In this document: in pieces, positions 25,701 to 35,534 of the stretch
How the letters are laid out: each line of letters starts with the position of its first letter
How positions within the stretch are numbered: position 1 is the first letter of the stretch
Assembly (NCBI GenBank): GCA_964030785.1
Contig: OZ034972.1
Location: forward strand, 54,342,038-54,406,037
Length of the DNA stretch: 64,000 nt
Direction of reading: 5' to 3'
Origin: Siderastrea siderea
Lineage: Eukaryota; Cnidaria; Anthozoa; Scleractinia; Rhizangiidae
Program-made: the position numbers and the translations under genes
The notes under the pieces: generated by a model
What the model saw: the letters and a program-made list of their open reading frames with translations, nothing else
Databases searched by the model: none
What the model was told of the DNA's origin: nothing

Positions 25701-28700
25701 AAAAAGTTGAAAACCGCTCAAAATTAAGGATTGAAACTAGCCAATTAAAAACGTCACCATCATTTGTTGTCAATTAACGTTTTGATTGGTCAACTTTCTT
25801 CTAACTGACTCGGTTCGTGTAGTTGTACTGTGTTCACAAAAGACGTGACGTCTTACTCTACTCGTCGCGGGTAAAAATGATTTAAAAAAAAAAACAAGTT
25901 ACCTTCACTACACCATTTCTTATTGCACGTTTTGTGAGGTAACCGGGACCAGCCAACGTAAAACCCCAGTCAAATGGCCCCCAGCTGTTAGAGTAGATGT
26001 CAATGTAATCTGTTGCATAACTGAGAGCTCTGGCTTCGTCGGCGTCTGAGGCTTTCTTTGTGATAAACAGGCGAATTCCTGAAGGAAGAAAGGTAGGCAC
26101 TTCAAGAACGGTGTTTGTAAAGCTGTTTACATGATACAGAGTATATTCAACTCTTTCAAATTGGACAATACTATAAGAAGACTTCTTGTTAGGAATACCA
26201 CTCAAGACGGACAATAGAACTGTTAAATTGTACACAGTCAATAGATTCTATTTCACATTCATCTACTGCAGCATTAATCAGCACTTTATATTTTTCAAAA
26301 TAATCTGATAAGTCAGAATTTATGTAAGCAACAATAGCTACAGGAAAAAGGAACGTCTCAAAGGTGTTCCTCGTATCGTTCACGTAGACCTCCATAGGTC
26401 TCCCCGGTGTATAAATAGAGGATCCCATAAGTCTTCTCTTACAAAGAGAATACCTTGTTACAAATGACAGGCCAGCAATGCAACAAATCAATATTGTGCA
26501 GCATGGCATGCTTAACGATTTTTTAATACTTAAAATCTTGTTGCAGCAACACATTTGCGGGTTTTTAACTGCTTTCAATATTCGTGCTTTGCTAAAAAGA
26601 ATAAGCACAGTTATGGCATTAATCTGGTGTTGATCGGATATCATTAAAGGGACTATGTCACGGGGATCTCGCAGATTTCTGGTCTAAACTGTTTTGAAAT
26701 AAGGGGCTGGCAACTTGACCAATAAAAAACATTATCTTTGCATATCTCAAGGAAGATATAACCTTAGGTTGGGGATAGAAATCAAACTTCAGCTATAAAT
26801 ATCCATTTTTTGAAACGCGCGAAAACAACTTGAAAACGTTAGGCTAATTTTTTAAAGTTGCAATCCATTTCCATCCGAGCCATCCGAAGCCAAACACGCA
26901 GTTTCCGTTCTCTGATATAGCAATTCGTAATAAAACTGGACCATCATTTTTAGGTTTCCTACGACACAAAAATAAATTTTGGTTCTTCAAGATCTGTTAA
27001 AATCCGTGAAAATCTTTTAAATCAGTTTTTGTAAAATTCAGAATTCGCCTGATTTTCATAGGGGATAGTGTAGATGTAAGTGTAGTTTACAGTGATTCGA
27101 CATACCTCCAATGCGTGCATTGAATGCCAATCCGACTCCACATTTGGAGTTATTCATTACACCAACAATCACACCTGCACATCTTAACCCGTGTCTGAAG
27201 AAATATCAATGATATTCGATACAGTGATACAGTGTAAACAAAGCTTTTAAGTATATCTTTAATAATGTCCAAGTCTAAAACATTTTCGTAGACTTACTAA
27301 CAAGTATCAAATAGAATTTTCATTATTGGAATAATTCTGAAAGCTCATTGTTCGAGAACTATGTTATGTTTCGCTCATTCTGTCGCTGCAATCAGTCGCA
27401 CGAACTGGAACTGGTTTGAATTCGTGCGCTTTTTGCAGCGACAAAATTCTTTCGCAGCGAGAAAGATTGTCGCAAAAAATCCACCATGTCACACGAGGTG
27501 ACATGTTGCAGCAACTTGTCGCCTAGTGTGTCTCGACCTTACAGCCTTATGACATGGATCAAGTATTTTACTCGCGCAAGACATCTCCAGCATCTCACTG
27601 GTAAGGCGCGCGCACGGCTAACGGAAAGTCTACTGATCGAAGCCTAAATAAATCATCAAGAACATAATTAATGAAGTGAAAGCGACTTACCCAGATAATG
27701 AGAGCGACAAATTTGACTTTACAGGATAGGTATCATTTTTAACCACATCGAAGCTTGCTTTTTCATCCTGCAAGAAAACAGGTAGAGTATTTTTTTCTCT
27801 CGTGTAAATGCGCTGCACATAACGATTTCCAGCTTCTCACTAAACGTTATTTTAAGTGTAAAAAGTTAGGACAAATAGAAGTTATTAAAATAATAATCTA
27901 AAGAACAGATAACTTTTTTCATTGCGGGCCCAAGAGAGGCCCGCAATCCTAATCTTGACAGTGACCAGCGGATTGCGTATAATGCGTGCGCGCCACGTTT
28001 ATAAAAGAGCAGCTCAATCCGGAAGTTTAAAATTTGTTCTTCCACCAAGAACGATCAGAATGCGAGAAATGCGTCAATCACGACAGTTTGTCCCATAAGA
28101 TCGCGGCTCCTAGGATCTGTCACATGGAAGATTGCAAACTTATGTTTTGCAGACGTTGTTTAAGCGATGCTTTTCAGGCTTTTGGGAAGATTTGCTGTGA
28201 TTGTATCACAAATAAACCACGGCAAAACGAATGATTCTAACAACGGTTTAATCTTGGAAAATTCCTTATAACACTGACAAAATAGCGAGTTCGCCGACCG
28301 AAGAAGATCACATCTCGATTCACACGGCGTAGCCTGTGTACAGCCGTCCCCATCCCCTCAAAAAGAATCGCGACTATTAAGGGGATGGGGACGGTTGTAC
28401 ACAGGCTAACACCGCGTGCTCGATTACACTTCGCAAGACTGTCTCTGTTTTTTCATTTCTATAACTTTGTACTTTTCAATTAATCTTGTTGCGTTCTCAC
28501 AAACAATTATGAAACTTATTCCCCATTCACCAGTAACACAAATAGACCTCAACTGCCACAGTAATGACAACTTATAGTAAAATTCCCATAAACTTAAACA
28601 TGAATGTATTTTGCAATCTAAAATTACACACGCTGGAACCAGTACCTTCTCCGCCTATTGCCCACATCTTAAACACAAGGCTCTTTTAGGGCATCTTGTA

Positions 28701-31700
28701 GGCCCGCACTTTCTAACCTGTGGTTACCACTAGTTTAGATTTTTAAACTGACATGTGTGTAACTGAATCAAAGGGTTTTTCAGATTAGCCTACAAATGAA
28801 TTTCAACAGTGTCACATTACGTCATCACCATGTGCCCCCATCATGCGTCACGAGTAGGACATTGGACTGTTGTCGGTCTGCCATCTTGACCGCGTGTAAA
28901 AAAGGGTAATGCCGTTGTGTTTAAATTAAAAGTCTTAGAAGCTATTCTGTGACATGGATGTCAGAAGAGGGATGATTTACGCCAGCTAAACAATCACGGA
29001 GATAGCAAACGGAAACTGGTACGTACGATTTAACAGTGTTGACTATAAGGTCTTTTCGTACGACTGAAAATGAGTGACTTGGTAGGATTCGATTTACCTA
29101 AAATGGACTGGAGTCCTGGCCCCGATTTACATACAAGATTTAAGCGATTCCGTCAAAAGTGTGAACCGTTACTTGTTGGGCCACTGAAAAGCCGAGATAG
29201 CACTCAGAAGTGTAAATATGTGTTGCTTTGGTCGGGCGACCACGGTCTTGATTTATTCAATACGTGGGCGCTTACAATCGATCAACAGAGAGACCTGAAG
29301 GAATATTGGACAAGATTGGAAGATCACGTTAAACCACAGGCTAACCACATCCTAAACAGATATTACTTGGGAAGCCTGAAACAGAACAACCGGCCCCTTG
29401 GTGCATTTCTGACTGAAGCAAGACTACTCATACAGAGTTCTGGTTACCCACAAGAATTACATGATGAACTCATGCGTGACACATTAGTATTTGGCACCGA
29501 CTCGGAAGAAGTCAGGAGAAAATGCATTGCCCGTGGTAACGAATTAACCTTCACAAAAGCAAAGGAAATTGCACGTACCGAGGAAGCTACGCAAATGCAA
29601 CTGAAAGCAATGGGTGACTCTTTGCCCCCTAGCCAACTGCAACAACCGGATGGTGAAGTGAACGCAATCAGCAAAGGAAAAGAAACAGAAGGTAGAAGAC
29701 GTAAAGGTAGAGCAACCAGATGGCCTGAAAATAAACCAAAGCAGCGTTACAGATGCGGAGATAGCTTTCATGCCAAAGGTCAACAATGTTCAGCTAGTGG
29801 AGCAGAATGTTACAATTGTGGTCATGTCAGCAAAGTTTGCAAATTTAAGACGAAAAAGGATGTCATGACCCTGCAGAAGGACCAACCTGATGGTGCAACA
29901 AGTGAATGCCCAAGTTATGACAGAGTCTTCCTGGGAACATTAGAGGCCGAGCAGAGTGCCCCTTTGAATTCTAGCCCCAGTACTTTAACGATCGCTGGTA
30001 TTGAACAGAGGAAAAACCGCACCAAAGTCATGACCGAGATTCAAGTCACAGTGAATCCTTCTGAAACGCACACTGTACCCATTAATTGCAAAGTTGACAC
30101 TGGTGCAGAAGTAAATGTCATCTCTAAAGAACAGTATGATAAACTCATCCCCAGCCCTCAGCACAGACACTTAGGCCCTGCACAACACCGGATTACTGCA
30201 TATGGAGGTCATACCATAAAGACCCTTGGTACCTGCCAACTGTAAGTTCATCAAAATGGCAGCATTAAAGAGAACACTTTCAATGTCACTGAAGTGCCAG
30301 GACCAGCAATGCTTGGTTGTAAAGCCTGTGAGGATCTGGGACTGATAAAATTTAACTGCAGTTTGGAAACCTCCAAGCAAGACCAAGCTACCTGCCTTGA
30401 AGCGCAAGCACCCTCCAAATCACAGCAGAAGATTGATGGTTCAGGACCTAAACCCCTTGACACTCAAACACACACCCCACTAGATGAGAAAAGCTTCCTC
30501 AATGAATTCAGTGATTGTTTCGAGGGCCTGAGGACCTTCAACATGAAGCCCTATCACATCACCCTAGATCTTGACGCTCAGCCTGTCATCCATGCACCAC
30601 GTGCTGTGCCAGTACATCTACAAGGCATGTACAAAGAGGAACTTAGCAACATGGTAGAACTTGGCGTTCTGACCCACCGACTGGGTCAACAGTATTGTCC
30701 TTTCTGAAACGACTAATAACAGAGGAGAAGTCACAAAAGTCAGAGTCTGCCTTGACCTACGTGATTTGAACAAAGCAATAAAGCGTGAACACTACTACAC
30801 TAAAACAATTGATGAAGTGGTCACACAGCTTAATGATGCCAAATTTTCCGTGTAGTGGATGCCAAAAAAGGCTACTGGCATGTGCCCTTAGATGAAGCCA
30901 GCTCTTACCTGACTACTTTTAACACCCCGTTTGGGAGGTTCCGTTTTACCCGACTCTCCTTTGGCCTTGTTGTCTCACAAGATGTGTTCCAAAAGCACCT
31001 AGACTCAGCACTAGATGGACTGAAGGGAGTGACCTGCATCGCTGATGATACATTTGTGTTTGGAGCTACAGAGAAAGAGCATGATGAAAACATGGTGAAC
31101 CTCATGAACAGGTCCAGAGAAAAGGGAATCAAGTTCAACAAGAACAAGATACAGTTCAAGTGTCAAGAAGTAAGCTTCTTTTGACATAAGTGGACCCCTG
31201 ATGGAATCAAGCCGGATGATAAGAAAATATCTGCAATTCAGATTATGGCCCCTCCGGAAAACCGCAAAGATCTCCAGAGCTTTCTAGGCCTCATGAACTA
31301 CCTAACAAGATATTCAGGTCGATTGGCCAGCATCACAGCACCACTGCGAGACCTCACCAAGAAAGACATAGCATACATATGGGGACCTGAACACCACCAC
31401 GCGTTCCGGCAAGTCAAGGAAGAGAACATCTCAATGGGAGTGCTCCGATACTTCGACCCAAGCGTCGAAACCGTCATTCAAACCGACGCTTCCCAGAAAG
31501 GTCTAGGAGCGGTCCTGCTATAGCAAGGACAACCGGTATGCTATGCCTCGAAAGCACTCACAGATACAGAGAAAAACTACAGCAATATTGAGAGAGAAAC
31601 ACTGGGTGTAGTATGGGTCTGGAAAGGTTCAATTACTTCATTTTCGGAAAACATTGATCATAAGCCTCTCGAGTCAATTTTTAAGAAAAGCTTGTCTAGT

Positions 31701-34700
31701 TGCCCACCCAGACTGCAGAGGTTTTTAATGAGAGCCCTGAAGTATGATGTCACTGTTAACTACGTGAAAGGTCCTGATGTGCCAATAGCTGATGCCCTCT
31801 CTAGAGTCAGCCCTCAGCTCGCCTCAGAAAATGGCCAACTTCCAAAAATACATGTCCACCACATCACACAAAACCTCCCTGCATCTCCAACAAGGCTACA
31901 ACAGATTCGAGACGAGACAAAAAGGACCCCACTTTGTCATTGCTAAAGGAAACTATTTTTGAAGGATGGCCTCAGAAAAGAGAAAAGTGCCCTCCTTTAC
32001 TCCATGACTACTGGAATTTCAGAAAGGAATTAACTGTTGAGGATGGCCTACTGCTGAAAGGTGACCGAATTTTGATACCGCCCACCTAAAGACCCGAAAT
32101 CCCAGACATCATACACCAAGGCCATTTGGGGCAAGAGAAATGTCTGCTTCGAGCGCGCACATGTGTGTTCTGGCCCGGAATTACAAAGGATATCATCAAT
32201 AAAGTCGACCAGTGCAAGCCCTGCCCGAAATACCAGAGAAAGGCCCCAAAAGAGCCAATACTCCAGCCGCAACCCCCATGCCGACCATGGGAAAGACTCA
32301 GCTCCGATATGTTTCAGTTTAAAGGCCAGCAATACCTCCTGCTTACAAGCACCACATCATCCGCAGTTATCACCACCTTAAAGAGCATCTTTGCTGAGCA
32401 CGGCATCCCTTTACAACTCGTAACCGATAATGGTCCGCAGTACAGCTCAGCCGAATTTGACGGTTTTATGACCACCTATGGAGTAGAACACATCACCAGC
32501 TCTCCGATGTATCCCCAATCGAATGGGTCTGCTGAACGAATGGTCCAGACTCTGGAGAACATTCTCCAAAAATGCGAAGAGGACAAGGAAGATCCTTACC
32601 TTTGCTCTTCTGTCCTACCGAGCCACACCCTTGGACAACCAGCTCAAGTCTCCCGCAGAACTGCTCACCGGCAGAAATTTCAAAATCAGACTACCCATGT
32701 GTCAGCGAAACCCTCCTGACAGCCCTGACTATGAAGCCACAAGAATCAAATTGGCAATGCGTAAGGAGAAAGAAGCACAATATTACAACCAGCGCTCGGG
32801 ACCACCTAAGAAACCATTAGGAGTTGACCAACCCATCCGCATGTTTGACCACCACTCACAAACCTGGCAGCCTGGTGTTATTATACAGCCAGCCAAGGAG
32901 CCAAGGTCTTACATTGTCAGAGCCAACAGCACGGGTGCCACCTATCGGCGTACGCGATCTCGATCTCTCCCTCGCTGCCAACAAGCGGGAAACCCAGCCT
33001 TCCACCAAAACCCCGGGACCCAACCTTATCAGACAGCCACAAGTTGCTCTTCTCCAGTTGGACATGCACAGACATACCAGCAAAGAAACCCAATAGCAAG
33101 ACCAGTACCAAATACTCCTTCAACGGATGAGGCTTCCCCGAGAATGTCAGACACTGCCAAAGGATATGTTACCAGATCTGGTAGAACTGTGACACCAGCA
33201 CAAAGGCTAGACTTGTAAGAATAGGTTTGTTGAGAAAGAACTGTGATAGACTTATAGGATTAAGAACACCGAAGAGCACCTTTTAAATCAGTATCAAATT
33301 ATACTACAGGTACTAGGTTGCATTTGTAGCTGTTGTTGTTATATAGTTTTTTTTAGACATAGGTCTCATTGGTCATTGTTATTCTAGGACAGGTTTCTCG
33401 TTATTGTTCTTTTCATTATTGTCATTGAAAGAGAGGGAGATGTCACATTACGTCATCGCCATGTGCCCCCATCATGCGTCACGAGCAGGACATTGGACTG
33501 TTGTTGGTCTGCCATCTTGACCGCGTGTAAAAAAGTGTAATGCCGTTGTGTTTAAATTAAAAGTCTTAGAAGCTATTCTGTGACAAACAAGTGAATGAAA
33601 TATGTATTTTGATCATGGAAGAAAGGTCTAAATTAAAACTGTATGACTTTCATACATGTAATAACCAGTGTAGCGTACATAGTTAGCGTGAATCTCTGGA
33701 TGTTCTGGATCCAGACCCTCATCTACCACGGCAACGACCACTCCTGCACCAGTGATGTTTCTCTTCCAAACGTCAATTACATTGTATGTTGGCTGACCAT
33801 TATCTCTGTTCTAGAAACGAATAGAGACAGAAAGAGACATGAACAATACCAGGTGAGCAAACGTTTACCTCTTTTGTAAAAATGTTCAGAAATGTTTTGC
33901 CTTTCTCTTATTACTGTTTTTACAACGTATTGCCATCATATATGACGTTTGAACAATAAAATGCTAATAAACAATCAATAAACAGCCAAAATGAACGACC
34001 GAGTGCTTATGAGGGGACTGGGCTCGAGTTACATCTGGCTACCTCACAAATTTTCTTTTTATTTTCCTTGACACTGTAAATGAAATAGAATAAAAATAAA
34101 ACAAACCTTGGAATCGGCTTCGGTTGTAGAAATCCCCTTAGGCCAGTTTGGACATACTACATTTCTACTGGAATTCTATTTGGGGGATGCAGTGAAGATA
34201 AATATTTTGTGCCCCTTTTCCTTCACAAGCTTTTATGTTTTAATTTGCTTTCATTAACACTTCAGTCAAGTAATTAAGGTCAAAATCAGGCTTGTTGTCT
34301 GAATGAGCAAGGCCTAGTCTGAGAATTCTATATTACATTGTATGTTGGCTGACCATTATTCCTGTTCTAGAAACGAATAGAGGCAGAAAGAGAAATGAAC
34401 AATAGTACCCTTTTCCTGATAAACAAAAAAAAAATACCAAAAAAGCTTTTGAAGTTAAGGTGGCTTACTACAGTTTTTAAGGTGGTGATCAGCAAACTTT
34501 TACCTCTTTTGTAAAAATGTTCAGAAATGTTTTGCCTTTGTCTTATTACTGTTTTTAAAGCGTATTGCCATCATATATGACGTTTGAACAGTAAAATGCT
34601 AATAAACAATCAATAAACAGCCAAAATGAACGACCGAGTGCTTAAGAGGGGACTGGGCTCGAGTTATATCTGGCTACCTCACAAATTTTCTTTTTATTTT

Positions 34701-35500
34701 CCTTGACACTGTAAATGAAATAAAATAAAAATAAAACAAACTTTGGAATCGGTTTCGGTTGTAGAAATTGCCGTAGGCCAGTTTGGACATACTACATTTC
34801 TATTGGAATTCTATTTGGGGGATGTAGTGAAGATAAATATTTTGTGCCCCTTTTCCTTCACAAGCTTTTATGTTTTGTTTTGCTTTCATTAACACATAGA
34901 AGGTACGATCAATCACTCACCTTGCTTTTTAAATGTCTTAAGGAAAATGGACCGAGTTATATCTCCGACTTATTTCAACATCGCAATTCTCATTACAACC
35001 TACGGAACAGTGGCTTAAATCTTGTGCAACAGTCTTATAACAATCGGTATTATCACAACTCTTTCACCTACAAATTAACTCACTTATGGAACCAGCTCCC
35101 TTCTTATATCAAACAATCTTATAACTTGAGAGACTTTCAAAATAATTTAAAAACATTTGACTTTTTTAACTTAAAGACTAGTTGCAAATGTAACTATTGT
35201 ATCTCATAGATTTTAGCGACTTATTTTTAGCATAATTATCTTTTTTTTTTAGATTTTAATCCTGGGTGCAAAAATTAGTTTTAGTGTGGGTGGGTTAAAG
35301 CATTCTTACATTTTAATATTTTTACTCATAGATATTGTAATCTAGCTATTTTTTAAATTTTTAATAATTTTTATTATTTTTTTTCTTATTCTAGTTCCCA
35401 TTGTTTTTATAATGTATTTTAGTTATTGTCATGCGCTTTTTACATGAGCCTCTGGCTCGGATAGAGAGGGCAACCTCATCCCGCGCCATGACATTAATAA

Positions 35501-35534
<34 letters not shown>

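Larger units (their letters stand above)
28810..33585 (+). mobile_element. Ty3/Gypsy LTR retrotransposon, defective, in intron 4
   Basis: A 4.78 kb element with 145-bp LTRs starting TGTCAC and ending GTGACA. The flanks are AACAG (left) and AACAA (right), a 5-bp target duplication with one change. A purine-rich tract (33427-33440) precedes the 3' LTR. The domain order is gag, protease, reverse transcriptase, RNase H, integrase, which defines the Ty3/Gypsy group. Several stops, frameshifts and a deletion make it inactive. It is antisense to the convertase gene, and its 3' LTR ends 94 bp from convertase exon 4. Confidence 0.93.

Noticed and set aside
33643..33879. 78-codon plus-strand frame
   Set aside because: It is the antisense shadow of convertase exon 4.
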